From assembly GCA_963849065.1 (NCBI GenBank), contig CAWKFM010000005.1, positions 1,488,001 through 1,552,000 on the forward strand: a stretch of 64,000 bases of DNA, in the 5' to 3' direction. This document shows positions 43,821 to 52,225 of this stretch, piece by piece. Both the position numbers and the translations under genes were made by a program. The notes below the pieces were generated by a model. The model had not been told where the DNA came from, ran no database searches, and was given only the letters and a program-made list of their open reading frames with translations. The first letter of the stretch is position 1; every line of letters begins with the position of its first letter. This DNA is from TOLSYN sp963849065. GTDB lineage: Bacteria; Acidobacteriota; Terriglobia; Terriglobales; Acidobacteriaceae.

Positions 43821-46613
43821 ATGAGTGACGCCTCGACACCGCTGATGCGGCAGCACGCCGCAATCAAGAAGGAGCATCCCACCGCGCTGCTGTTCTTCCG
43901 CGTGGGCGACTTCTACGAGCTGTTTCTGGAAGACGCCGTCACCGCCGCGCGCGAGCTGCAGATTACCCTGACCTCGCGCCAGAAGGTGGATGGCGTCGCG
44001 CTGCCCATGTGCGGAGTTCCCTACCACGCCGCCGAGGGGTACATCTCCAAGCTCATCCGCAAGGGCTACAAGGTCGCCATCTGCGACCAGGTGGAGGACC
44101 CCAAGCTCACCAAGAAGCTGGTGCGCCGCGAGGTGACCCGCGTGGTGACGCCCGGCACGGCCGCCGACTCGCAGCTGGGCTCGGAGGAGAACAACTTTTT
44201 GTGCGCCGTGGCACGTCATGCCAACGGCCTGGGCTTTGCCGCGCTCGATCTCTCGACCGGCGACTTCCGAGCCACCGAGTTCAGCGGCCCCGACGCCGAC
44301 CGCCGCGTAGCCGACGAGCTGCAAACCCTGCGTCCGCGCGAGTTGCTCTACGCTGCCTCGCTGCCGCTGTTTCAATCGGCCTCGCGGCAGAGTAGCTTTG
44401 ACGCCACGGCTCCGGCAGCGGCGCCTGAATCTAGTCCCGAGCAGTCTGCCCCCCCACATTTGCCCCCCGCTGGCAAAGTTGGGCCACCTGCCGGCGCCGC
44501 AACGCCGCGGCTGGCCTCCACCGACCTGGCGGCCTTTGCGCGCTGGAGCGAGACTCCGCTCGACGACTGGATCTTTGCCACCGACTATGCCATTCCGCTG
44601 GTGGAAAATCACTTCGGGGTGCTCTCGCTGGAGGGCTTTGGACTGGCCTCGCACAACGCCGCTGCCTGCGCCGCCGGAGCCATCCTGCACTACGTGCGGC
44701 AGACGCAGGTTTCCCAAACCCGGGGCGGATCGCTCGACCACGTGGACCGCATCAGCTATTACGAGCGCCAGAACTGCCTCATCCTCGACGCCGTCACCGT
44801 GCGCAACCTGGAGCTGATCGAGCCGCTCTTCGCCGGCTCCGGCGATGCGGTGACGCTCTTCCGCGCCCTCGACCACACGCTGACGCCGATGGGCAAGCGC
44901 CTGCTGCGTGCCTGGATGCTGCGCCCCGCAATCGACGCCGCCGAGATCAACCAACGGCTCGACGCGGTGTGGGCCGCGCTCAGACGCCTGATGCAGCGCG
45001 AGGAGCTGCGGTGCTCGCTCGATGGCATCCTCGACATCGAGCGCCTGCTGAGCCGCATTGCCCTGGAGACCGCCAACCCGCGCGACATCATCGCCCTCGC
45101 CGCTTCCCTTGCCCGGCTGCCCGGCGTGCGCCGCGCACTCGCGCAGTTGCCGTCCGCGCGCCTGGCTGCGCTACACCAGTCGCTCGATGAGTGTGCCGAT
45201 GTGCGCGAGCGCATCGAGCGCACCCTGGTCGCCGAGCCGCCCATCACGCTCAACGACGGCGGCGTCATCCGCAGCGGTTTCGATACGGAACTCGACGAGC
45301 TGCGCGACATCAGCCGCAACGGCAAGGGCTACATTGCGCGCATCGAACAGCGTGAGCGCGAGCGCACCGGCATCAACTCGCTCAAGGTCAAGTTCAACAA
45401 CGTCTTCGGGTTCTACATCGAGATCAGCAAGGCCAACCTGGACCGCGCGCCCGCCGATTACGAGCGCAAGCAGACGCTGGTGGGCGCCGAGCGCTTTACC
45501 ACCCCCGAGCTGAAAGAATACGAAGCCAAAGTGCTGGACGCCGAGGAAAAGATCGTGGCCATCGAGCGCCGCCTTTTCGCCGAGCTGCGATTGAGCATCG
45601 CCGCCGAGTCGCGCCGCATCCGCCAGTCTGCGCTGGCGCTGGCCGAAATCGATCTGCTGCTGTCGTTTGCGCACCTGGCCGCGCTGCGCAATTACTGCCG
45701 TCCGGAGTTTGACAGCGACGCGGACACGGGCGCTAACGATCATGCACAACAAATCGAAATTCTCGAAGGCCGCCATCCGGTCATCGAGCAGCCCGAGCTC
45801 ACCGGCAGCAACGACCGCTTTGTGCCCAACGATCTTTATCTTGACAGCGCGAAGCAATCTATCCTGCTCATCACTGGCCCCAACATGGGAGGCAAATCAA
45901 CCTATCTGCGGCAGACTGCGCTGATTGTGCTGATGGCGCAGATGGGGTCGTTTGTGCCTGCCACGCGCGCGCGGCTTTCAATTGTGGACCGCATCTTCAC
46001 CCGCATCGGAGCCTCCGACAATCTGGCGCGCGGCCGCTCGACCTTCATGGTGGAGATGACGGAGACCGCGGCGATTCTCAACACGGCCACCCCGCGCTCG
46101 CTCATTCTGCTCGACGAAATCGGACGCGGCACGGCCACCTACGATGGTCTCGCGATCGCGTGGGCCGTAGTTGAGTTCATCCACCAACACAGCAAGGCTA
46201 AGACGCTGTTTGCCACCCACTACCACGAGCTCACCGAATTGGAAGAGCTGTTCGACTCGGTGAAGAATTTCCACGTGAGCGTGAAGGAGACCGGTGGCAG
46301 CATCGTCTTTCTGCGCAAGGTCTCCAGCGGAGCGGCGGACAAGAGCTACGGCATCGAGGTGGCCAAACTGGCGGGCCTTCCCGCCGAGGTCATCTCCCGA
46401 GCGCGCGAGGTGCTGCACCAGCATGAGAACGCCGAGCACACGGCCACTACGCAGCTGGCGCCGAAGACGGAGAAGAGTGGGCCGGTGCAGCTGACCATTT
46501 TCACTCCGGTCTCGAACACCGTGCTCGACCGCCTGCGCGAAGCCGACCTCGACTCGCTCAGCCCGCGTGAGGCAATGAATCTGCTGTATGAGCTGAAGAA
46601 GCAGGTGGATTGA
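43821..46613 (+). CDS. mutS: DNA mismatch repair protein MutS
   Basis: A 930-residue MutS. Mismatch-reading F31 and E33 are in GDFYELF; the Walker A is ITGPNMGGKSTYLRQ, Walker B SLILLDEIGRGTATYDG, and the His of ATHYHELTELE follow. It recognises mispaired bases and recruits MutL. An Ala/Pro-rich insert (about residues 186-238, SFDATAPAAAPESSPEQSAPPH onward) widens the connector domain compared with the usual 850-880 residues. The start ATG lacks a clear ribosome binding site. Its 3' end overlaps a converging small gene by about 56 bases. Confidence 0.95.
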   Translation: MSDASTPLMRQHAAIKKEHPTALLFFRVGDFYELFLEDAVTAARELQITLTSRQKVDGVALPMCGVPYHAAEGYISKLIRKGYKVAICDQVEDPKLTKKLVRREVTRVVTPGTAADSQLGSEENNFLCAVARHANGLGFAALDLSTGDFRATEFSGPDADRRVADELQTLRPRELLYAASLPLFQSASRQSSFDATAPAAAPESSPEQSAPPHLPPAGKVGPPAGAATPRLASTDLAAFARWSETPLDDWIFATDYAIPLVENHFGVLSLEGFGLASHNAAACAAGAILHYVRQTQVSQTRGGSLDHVDRISYYERQNCLILDAVTVRNLELIEPLFAGSGDAVTLFRALDHTLTPMGKRLLRAWMLRPAIDAAEINQRLDAVWAALRRLMQREELRCSLDGILDIERLLSRIALETANPRDIIALAASLARLPGVRRALAQLPSARLAALHQSLDECADVRERIERTLVAEPPITLNDGGVIRSGFDTELDELRDISRNGKGYIARIEQRERERTGINSLKVKFNNVFGFYIEISKANLDRAPADYERKQTLVGAERFTTPELKEYEAKVLDAEEKIVAIERRLFAELRLSIAAESRRIRQSALALAEIDLLLSFAHLAALRNYCRPEFDSDADTGANDHAQQIEILEGRHPVIEQPELTGSNDRFVPNDLYLDSAKQSILLITGPNMGGKSTYLRQTALIVLMAQMGSFVPATRARLSIVDRIFTRIGASDNLARGRSTFMVEMTETAAILNTATPRSLILLDEIGRGTATYDGLAIAWAVVEFIHQHSKAKTLFATHYHELTELEELFDSVKNFHVSVKETGGSIVFLRKVSSGAADKSYGIEVAKLAGLPAEVISRAREVLHQHENAEHTATTQLAPKTEKSGPVQLTIFTPVSNTVLDRLREADLDSLSPREAMNLLYELKKQVD

Positions 46614-47169
46614 TCGAACGCTCCGCGGCGGTCTTGCGAATCGAGTGAATGTCCTTCAACCGAACCACGTCGGCCATCGGGAAGTCCTGGATGATGCCTT
46701 CAACCGTGAATGCCTCATTGACGCGTGCCGTTTTAAGGAATGGGTGCGCGTGGATGTCGATATCGAAGCAGACTGACACCGCCTTGAGCTTGGTGCCCGA
46801 GAGCATGAACATGGTGTAGGTGGAGCACGCTTCGTTTCCCGAAAGCATTTTGCACATGCTGCTGAGCCGGAGGGTCCATCGCACGTGCCGTCCCAGATAG
46901 TTCTCCCGCAGGCCATCTTTCAGTTCGGGCTTGGCATGGTTGATCGCCGCGAGGATCTCAGAGGCCTTGGGGCTCTCGCGATACTCCCGCGGCGGCTCCA
47001 CTTCTGGAGCGGGGGACGAATCGGCCACCGGCTCGCGGGCTGAGCCAAAGCCGGCGATCTCCCAGACAAGCGCAATGGTGACAATGAGCAAAGCCGCTCC
47101 GCCCGCCAATAGGATCGACTCCCTGTCAAGGAAGAGTTCATGGGGAAGATTGCGGGTAAGCCATTCCAT
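46558..47169 (-). CDS. Membrane-anchored protein of unknown function, overlapping mutS
   Basis: A 203-residue protein. An N-terminal membrane helix (SILLAGGAALLIVTIALVWEI) is followed by a Pro/Glu-rich spacer and a soluble domain containing NYLGRHVRWTLRLSSMCKMLSGNEACS and VNEAFTVEGIIQDFPMADVVRLKDI. The core resembles the small beta domains of tRNA_anti-like/OB-fold proteins, but I cannot confirm that. ATG 47169 is chosen because GAGG lies seven bases before it. Its last 18 codons overlap the mutS 3' end antisense. Confidence 0.6.
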   Translation of the reverse strand: MEWLTRNLPHELFLDRESILLAGGAALLIVTIALVWEIAGFGSAREPVADSSPAPEVEPPREYRESPKASEILAAINHAKPELKDGLRENYLGRHVRWTLRLSSMCKMLSGNEACSTYTMFMLSGTKLKAVSVCFDIDIHAHPFLKTARVNEAFTVEGIIQDFPMADVVRLKDIHSIRKTAAERSINPPASSAHTADSLPHAG

Positions 47170-47267
47170 CGGCGTTCCTCTTATGCAGAGTAGAAGCTGA
47201 CGGGGAGAAGTGTACAACCATCCGTGATTTACGGGAAGCCGCCTAGCGGCATGGATGCAAATTTAGA

Positions 47268-48104
47268 CTACCGGACGAGCTTCATGTACTCGGTCACAGT
47301 CACAAAACGGTAGCCTTTGGCCTTGAGCGCCGCGATCAGTTCAGGCAGCTGCGCGGTGGTGGTGGTCAACTCGTGAAACGCCAGGATATCCGTCGTAACG
47401 CCTTTTTTCTCGCGCTGCTCGATGGTCCGGAGCACGGATTGTGCCAGCGACGGCCTGGGGCAGCCAACGCCTTTGCCCGCGCAGAGGTAATCCTGCGAAT
47501 TGATATCGCGTAGAGCAACCGGGTTTTCGCCGGAGATGGTCAGGATGTGGAAGCCATGCTTTTCCAGGTCGCCGCGCGCGTCGTCGGTCAGGTCCCAGTC
47601 CGGCGGACGCAGGTAGAGCGGCTTCGATCCGGTGACGGCCTCGACCACCCCGGCACCGCGCTCCACGTCATTCAGCACCCAGGCTTCGCCTTTTTTACGC
47701 TCGGCAACGCGAAGGTTGGCGTGGCTGTAGGTGTGGTTCTCGATCTCGTGTCCGCGCCGCAACACGTCATGCGCCGCCTCCAGGCAGGTGACGCCGATGT
47801 TGGTTTCGTGCGGAGTCTCGCCCCAGGTCTTCGGCGTCAGGCGCCAGCCCATATAGAAGAACGTCGCCTTTACCCCGTTGCGGTCCAGCACGTCGAGCAG
47901 GCCCGGGTTTGCAGACGACGCTGCGCCCGGCTGCTTCACTCCGTACAGAACGTAAGGCCGTGGACCGTCGTCGAAAGTAAGCGCGATCAGCTTCTCGGCC
48001 GCAAGCGACGGCAGGGCAAACGAGGCCAGCAGTGTGATCAGCATCGCCGCACGCAGCGCAAATCGTGGCACAGTCGTCATGTTCATCATCTCTGAAAACA
48101 TCAT
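47268..48104 (-). CDS. Polysaccharide deacetylase (NodB-homology) family protein
   Basis: A 278-residue exported CE4-type enzyme. A signal peptide (ALRAAMLITLLASFALPSLA) precedes the catalytic Asp pair in LTFDDGPRPY, the zinc His motif ENHTYSHANL and the C-terminal LAFHEL. It removes acetyl groups from a polysaccharide such as peptidoglycan, chitin oligomer or capsule; which one is unknown. The start could be ATG 48104 or nearby ATG codons at 48089 or 48080. Sequence further upstream in frame is a shadow of the HAD gene, which is divergent. Confidence 0.85.
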   Translation of the reverse strand: MMFSEMMNMTTVPRFALRAAMLITLLASFALPSLAAEKLIALTFDDGPRPYVLYGVKQPGAASSANPGLLDVLDRNGVKATFFYMGWRLTPKTWGETPHETNIGVTCLEAAHDVLRRGHEIENHTYSHANLRVAERKKGEAWVLNDVERGAGVVEAVTGSKPLYLRPPDWDLTDDARGDLEKHGFHILTISGENPVALRDINSQDYLCAGKGVGCPRPSLAQSVLRTIEQREKKGVTTDILAFHELTTTTAQLPELIAALKAKGYRFVTVTEYMKLVR

Positions 48105-48174
48105 AGGACGTTTTTTCCTATTCCTGACTAAGCAATTCACCGGAACTTCCGCGAAATCTTTTACACTCGAAAAC

Positions 48175-48819
48175 ATGGGCTCTCTGCTGGTGCAAGGCGT
48201 GCTCTTCGATCTGGATGGCGTGCTCGTGGACAGCACCGCCGGGGTGACCCGCGTCTGGCGCGACTGGGGCATCCGCCACGGACTCGATCCCGCCAAAACC
48301 GCCCACGCCGCGCACGGACGCCGCGCCATCGACACGGTTCGGCTGCTGGCGCCGCAGCTCGACGCCGAGGCTGAACTGCGCGATCTGGAGCGGCGCGAGA
48401 TCGCCGAATCGCATGACGTGACCGCCTTCTCCGGTGCCGCTCGCCTGCTGGAGTCGCTGCCCTCGCTGCGCTGGACCATTGTCACCAGTGGAACGCGCGA
48501 TCTGGCCACCCACCGCCTGCGCACCGCCGGTTTGCCCGTCCCGCAGCGCATGATCACCGGCACGGACATCGAAAACGGCAAGCCGCACCCGGAACCCTTC
48601 CGGCGCGGCGCCGCCCTGCTGGACCTGGAGCCTGCCAGCTGCGTCGCCGTGGAAGACGCGCCCAACGGCATTGCCTCGGCACTGGCGGCGGGAATGCCCG
48701 TCCTCGCCCTGCCCACTACGTACCCGGTTGGCGAACTCGCCCATGCCAGCGCACTGCTGCCCTGCCTTGCCGAATTGCTGGCCACTACAGAAGGCGACTT
48801 TGTCCGTTTGCGTTGGTAA
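48175..48819 (+). CDS. HAD superfamily phosphatase, sugar-phosphatase type
   Basis: A 214-residue HAD-IA hydrolase. Motif I is FDLDGVLVDS (D12, D14), motif II Thr/Ser in IVTSGTRD, motif III Lys in ENGKPHPEPF and motif IV VAVEDAPNG. This group includes glycerol-3-phosphatase and hexose/2-deoxyglucose-phosphate phosphatases. ATG 48175 is used; the frame before it covers the divergent gene start. A 17-bp hairpin lies downstream before the anti-sigma gene. Confidence 0.88.
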   Translation: MGSLLVQGVLFDLDGVLVDSTAGVTRVWRDWGIRHGLDPAKTAHAAHGRRAIDTVRLLAPQLDAEAELRDLERREIAESHDVTAFSGAARLLESLPSLRWTIVTSGTRDLATHRLRTAGLPVPQRMITGTDIENGKPHPEPFRRGAALLDLEPASCVAVEDAPNGIASALAAGMPVLALPTTYPVGELAHASALLPCLAELLATTEGDFVRLRW

Positions 48820-48879
48820 ATTACTGATGAATCATTGGGGTCCCACGTTGACAGGCGACAGGGCAGCGGGCACACTTAG

Positions 48880-48922
48880 CGCACCCAGCGGGAATCGGCA
48901 GCGCTGATTCCCGCTGGGTGCG
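48880..48922. repeat. Long perfect inverted repeat between the HAD and anti-sigma genes
   Basis: A 17-bp perfect stem (cgcacccagcgggaatc paired with gattcccgctgggtgcg) and a 9-base loop. No T-run follows, so it is not a standard terminator; it could be a repeat element or a strong RNA structure shielding an mRNA end. Confidence 0.65.
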
Positions 48923-48941
48923 AATCGATCGACACTTATGA

Positions 48942-49442
48942 ATGCGACCTATGAATGGGACCAGGGTTTCCTACGCGCTTGAGTCCACTCTAGAGAGTGT
49001 GAACACGGTCGAGCAGGCCGCCCTCGAGCTGGCCGCCAAATCCGGCTTCGGCCAGGACGATTGCGGACGCATCGGCATCGCGGTGCGCGAAGCCACGGTC
49101 AACGCCATCTACCATGGCAACCAATACGACCCCGCCAAGCACGTCACCGTCTGCTTTGAGAGCACGCCCGAGAGCCTGACCATTGCGGTGCGCGACGAAG
49201 GGCCGGGACTGGACCCGAGAGCTCTTCCCGATCCCTTGGCTCCCGAAAACTTTCTCAAATCCTCCGGACGCGGTATCTTTCTTATCCGGGCGTTCATGGA
49301 CGAAGTCAGGTTTCCCGCGGTCGCCTCCGGCACCGAGATCACCATGACGAAGTTCCGGCGTCCGCCGGCCGGCGGCTCCGAAAAGGACGCCCCGGATGCG
49401 CCGAAGGCCGGTGCGAAGCACGACCAGGAGGCTAGCCAGTGA
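48942..49442 (+). CDS. Anti-sigma factor kinase-like ATPase (RsbW/SpoIIAB type)
   Basis: A 166-residue GHKL ATPase without a His phosphoacceptor. N box EATVNAIYHGN, G1 box DEGPGLDP and G2 box GRGIFLIRAFMDEV are present. Such proteins bind a sigma factor or phosphorylate a STAS antagonist. The STAS gene overlaps its stop codon (GTGA), so this is a partner-switch pair. The Ala/Gly/Lys-rich C-terminal tail (about 30 residues) is not part of the domain. The first codon may be ATG 48942 or 48951. No sigma factor gene is visible nearby. Confidence 0.87.
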   Translation: MRPMNGTRVSYALESTLESVNTVEQAALELAAKSGFGQDDCGRIGIAVREATVNAIYHGNQYDPAKHVTVCFESTPESLTIAVRDEGPGLDPRALPDPLAPENFLKSSGRGIFLIRAFMDEVRFPAVASGTEITMTKFRRPPAGGSEKDAPDAPKAGAKHDQEASQ

Positions 49443-49786
49443 CCATGAAAACCAGTTCGCGGCAAGTGGACGGCGTCACCGTCGTCGCTCTCAGCGGCCG
49501 CATCACACTCGACGAGGGCAGCGCGACACTGCGCAAAACGGTGAAGGAACTGGCCCAGCAGGGCAGCCGCAGGATCGTGCTCAACCTGGGCGGGGTCACC
49601 GGGATGGACAGCACCGGCATCGGCGAACTGATCAGCGCCTACACCAGCCTGCGCAACGCCGGCGGCGAACTCAAACTGCTCAACCTCACCCGCGAGGTGC
49701 ATGAGTTGCTGCGCATCACCAAGCTGTGCACCGTCTTTGACGTGCAGGACGACGAAACCTCGGCCATCGCCGCCTTCCAGCCCTGA
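49439..49786 (+). CDS. STAS-domain anti-sigma factor antagonist
   Basis: A 115-residue STAS protein (RsbV/SpoIIAA type). The phosphorylatable Ser is S58 in GVTGMDSTGIGELISAY. Unphosphorylated, it would bind the kinase-like protein encoded just before it and free a sigma factor or other partner. The GTG start at 49439 overlaps the upstream stop (GTGA) and has AGGAGG seven bases before it. A 17-base direct repeat (cttccagccntgaccg) follows just after its stop. Confidence 0.9.
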   Translation: MTMKTSSRQVDGVTVVALSGRITLDEGSATLRKTVKELAQQGSRRIVLNLGGVTGMDSTGIGELISAYTSLRNAGGELKLLNLTREVHELLRITKLCTVFDVQDDETSAIAAFQP

Positions 49787-49811
49787 CCGGCTTCCAGCCT
49801 TGACCGCTTCC
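49776..49811 (+). repeat. Short direct repeat after the STAS gene
   Basis: Two imperfect copies of cttccagcc(c/t)tgaccg plus a partial third lie around the STAS stop codon. A small local duplication, with no obvious function. Confidence 0.5.
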
Positions 49812-49926
49812 GGCAACCCACGCGCTGTTCCCGCTAATGAACTCATGGCAAAGCGGTTTACCCCCTCCAGAGATTTTCCTTGCGTAGTACTGGACAGGTG
49901 CACGGACGAGAGTCACAATAGCTGCC

Positions 49927-50454
49927 ATGCCACGCATACGAACCATCACCTACGAACAGGCCGACCCTGCCGCCCGCGAGATCTTTGACCATTACAAGCA
50001 GGAGCGCGGGAACATACCCAACATGTTTCGCACCGTTGCCTACCGGCCCGAGATTCTCCGCACCATGATCGCGCACTTCCGCGCCGTCATGGAGACCGGG
50101 ACCGTCGGTATCAAGCTGAAGGAACTGGTCGCCATCCGCACCTCGCAGATCAACCATTGCGACTACTGCCTGGACTCCCACAACCGCCTCGGCCTGAAGT
50201 ATGGCTGGACCGAGGAGCAGCTCGCCGACCTGTCCAACTTCCGCACCCGCAGCGATTTCAATCCGCGGGAAAAGGCCGCGCTGGAACTGGCCGAGCGCGA
50301 GACCATGGACTCCAACCGGGTCGATGACGAGTTCTGGGCCGGTCTGCGCCAGCACTTCGACGAGGGTGAGGTTATCGAACTGGCCGCCGTCATCGGCGTC
50401 TTCAACTACTTCAACCGCTTCAACAACGCGCTGAAAATGGAGCCCACCAAATGA
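49927..50454 (+). CDS. AhpD-like / carboxymuconolactone decarboxylase family protein
   Basis: A 175-residue helical protein. The redox site C78-D-Y-C81-x3-H85 in INHCDYCLDSHNRL matches alkylhydroperoxidase-D-like proteins (CxxC with a following His). It likely reduces a peroxide or takes part in a thiol relay. The next gene starts on an ATGA overlap with its stop, so the two are coupled. There is no AhpC-like peroxiredoxin beside it. Confidence 0.87.
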   Translation: MPRIRTITYEQADPAAREIFDHYKQERGNIPNMFRTVAYRPEILRTMIAHFRAVMETGTVGIKLKELVAIRTSQINHCDYCLDSHNRLGLKYGWTEEQLADLSNFRTRSDFNPREKAALELAERETMDSNRVDDEFWAGLRQHFDEGEVIELAAVIGVFNYFNRFNNALKMEPTK

Positions 50455-51020
50455 AGCTGCGCGGCCTGCTCGGCACGGTTCTGCTACTCGCCATCCCCGC
50501 GGTGGCGCAGCCGGATGCTCTTCAGGCCGCCAGCGAGCCACTGGCTACCGTGCAACCGGCAGCCGACACAGCCGCAGCGCTGCCCTCGCTGGAGGTGGAT
50601 TGTGCCCCCGCCTCGCAAGCCTCGGCGCTGACCGGCAAACATGGATGCGTGGCCGGAAGGGTCTTCCGCATCACCACCACCAAGCGCGGCGACACTCATC
50701 TATCGCTATGCCCCAGCCGCAAGCGCGGCGGGGCCAATTGCTCGTTCCACGTGATCGCCAAGGCGCGCGACAGCGGCAGCGTCGGCGACCTCGGCTACCT
50801 GCGCGGCAAGATCATCGCCGTGGTGGGCGATGTCAAGGATTACCGCGGCCATCCCGAGATCATCGTGCAGGACAGAGAACAAGTTCAGGTGGCAGCCGAC
50901 GAAGCGCCGCCGGAATTTGACGCTGGACAGCGCAGGCCCGGCGGCAGAGGCATCCCCGGTGCCCGGTCGGTTCCCGGCGTCAGGGCAATCCCCGGCGTGG
51001 GCAACGGCCGCGCCTGGTAG
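50451..51020 (+). CDS. Secreted OB-fold-like protein with Pro-Gly repeat tail
   Basis: A 189-residue protein with a signal peptide (LRGLLGTVLLLAIPAVAQ). The central part, CVAGRVFRITTTKRGDTHLSLCPSR and LRGKIIAVVGDVKDYRGHPEIIVQDREQVQ, looks like a small OB fold of the kind seen in secreted nucleic-acid-binding proteins, with four cysteines that may pair. The tail has repeated (I/V)PG units (GIPGARSVPGVRAIPGVGNG). Function unknown. It is translationally coupled to the AhpD-like gene by an ATGA overlap. Confidence 0.65.
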   Translation: MKLRGLLGTVLLLAIPAVAQPDALQAASEPLATVQPAADTAAALPSLEVDCAPASQASALTGKHGCVAGRVFRITTTKRGDTHLSLCPSRKRGGANCSFHVIAKARDSGSVGDLGYLRGKIIAVVGDVKDYRGHPEIIVQDREQVQVAADEAPPEFDAGQRRPGGRGIPGARSVPGVRAIPGVGNGRAW

Positions 51021-51055
51021 GGCGCCCGCAGTATTTCTTTCTCTTAGCTGACTTT

Positions 51056-52225
51056 TCAGAAGTTCTTCTTTAACTCCGCCAGGGGATAGAACGTCCCTCG
51101 CCAGACCACTCCGCCACGGCCTACGGTCAGCACCGTGGAGCGCAGGATGGTGTACACCATCAGCAGGCTGGCCATCGGATGCAGGAACACATAGCCGAGG
51201 CTGATCCCCGTGCGTTTTCCCATCGCCAAATACACCGCGAGGAGCGAACCCAGCGCAACCGCGTAGCCGGCGCGCGCCCATCCGGTGGCGAACGCGGTTC
51301 CCAGCCAGGGCCCCAGGTGCAGCCACAACATGCCCAGCAAGGCCAGCAGGGCGAATGCGACGTTGTAGCGCAGGTGGGCAAAGAAGTTCTTGGTCAGATT
51401 GCGCACCACGCCGCCAGCCCCCACCGCCCAGCGCAGCGACACCATGCCCTCGCCAAAGGCGACGCGCGAGGGCAACCCCGCCTGCTTCACCTTTTCGGCC
51501 AGGCGCATGTCGTCCACCACGCTGAGCCGCATGGACTGATAGGTGCCGATCTTCTCATAGGCGTCGCGCCGCACCAGGTTGAAAGCCCCCACACCCAACG
51601 CATCCTTGGACTTCGGGTCGCGAACCTTCCAGGGACGGTGGGCAAAGATCACCATCGCCTGAAACAGCGAGATCATCATCCGCTCGCCCATGCTCTTCAT
51701 CTGGATGGTGGGCAGCAACACCATGTGCGCGGCCTGCTCCTGCATGGCATATTGCACCGCGCGCCTCAGCGCATCCGGCGAGTGCACCACGTCGGCGTCG
51801 CTAAAGAGGAACCACTCGCCGGTAGCCGCTTCAGCCGCCTTCCACATGGCATGCGTCTTGCCCAGCCAGCCCGCGGGCAGTTCGCGTACGTGCACCATCG
51901 CCAGGCGTTCGCCGAATTCGATCTTCAGGCGATCCAGGATCGCGCCGGTTGCGTCCTCGGAGCGGTCATCGACCACGACCAGTTCATAGTCTGGGTAGTC
52001 GATGGCAAGCAGCGAGCGCACCGCGGCTTCGATCATCTCCTGCTCATTGCGCGCCGGAACAATGATGCTGACGCGCGGCAGCAGGCTTCCGGATGCAACA
52101 GCATACTGCGGCTGGCCCAGGTCGGCAATCCCGCTCATGCCCCGGCGCGCCGCCTCGGCGTGATAGAGCCAGACCGCGCCCAGCGCTACGCCGGAGACGA
52201 GATTCACCGCGTGCCAGGCGCTCAT
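51056..52225 (-). CDS. Membrane family 2 glycosyltransferase
   Basis: A 389-residue GT-A glycosyltransferase. An N-terminal hydrophobic helix precedes VSIIVPARNEQEMIEAAVRSLL, VVVDDRSEDATG and the FLFSDADVVHSPDAL metal site; VVDDMRLAEKVKQAG holds the probable catalytic ED-like site. Three or four C-terminal helices anchor it. The layout resembles hopanoid-associated HpnB-like transferases, but I will not assign that. The ATG at 52225 overlaps the stop of the MFS gene (ATGA). Sugar unknown. Confidence 0.82.
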   Translation of the reverse strand: MSAWHAVNLVSGVALGAVWLYHAEAARRGMSGIADLGQPQYAVASGSLLPRVSIIVPARNEQEMIEAAVRSLLAIDYPDYELVVVDDRSEDATGAILDRLKIEFGERLAMVHVRELPAGWLGKTHAMWKAAEAATGEWFLFSDADVVHSPDALRRAVQYAMQEQAAHMVLLPTIQMKSMGERMMISLFQAMVIFAHRPWKVRDPKSKDALGVGAFNLVRRDAYEKIGTYQSMRLSVVDDMRLAEKVKQAGLPSRVAFGEGMVSLRWAVGAGGVVRNLTKNFFAHLRYNVAFALLALLGMLWLHLGPWLGTAFATGWARAGYAVALGSLLAVYLAMGKRTGISLGYVFLHPMASLLMVYTILRSTVLTVGRGGVVWRGTFYPLAELKKNF

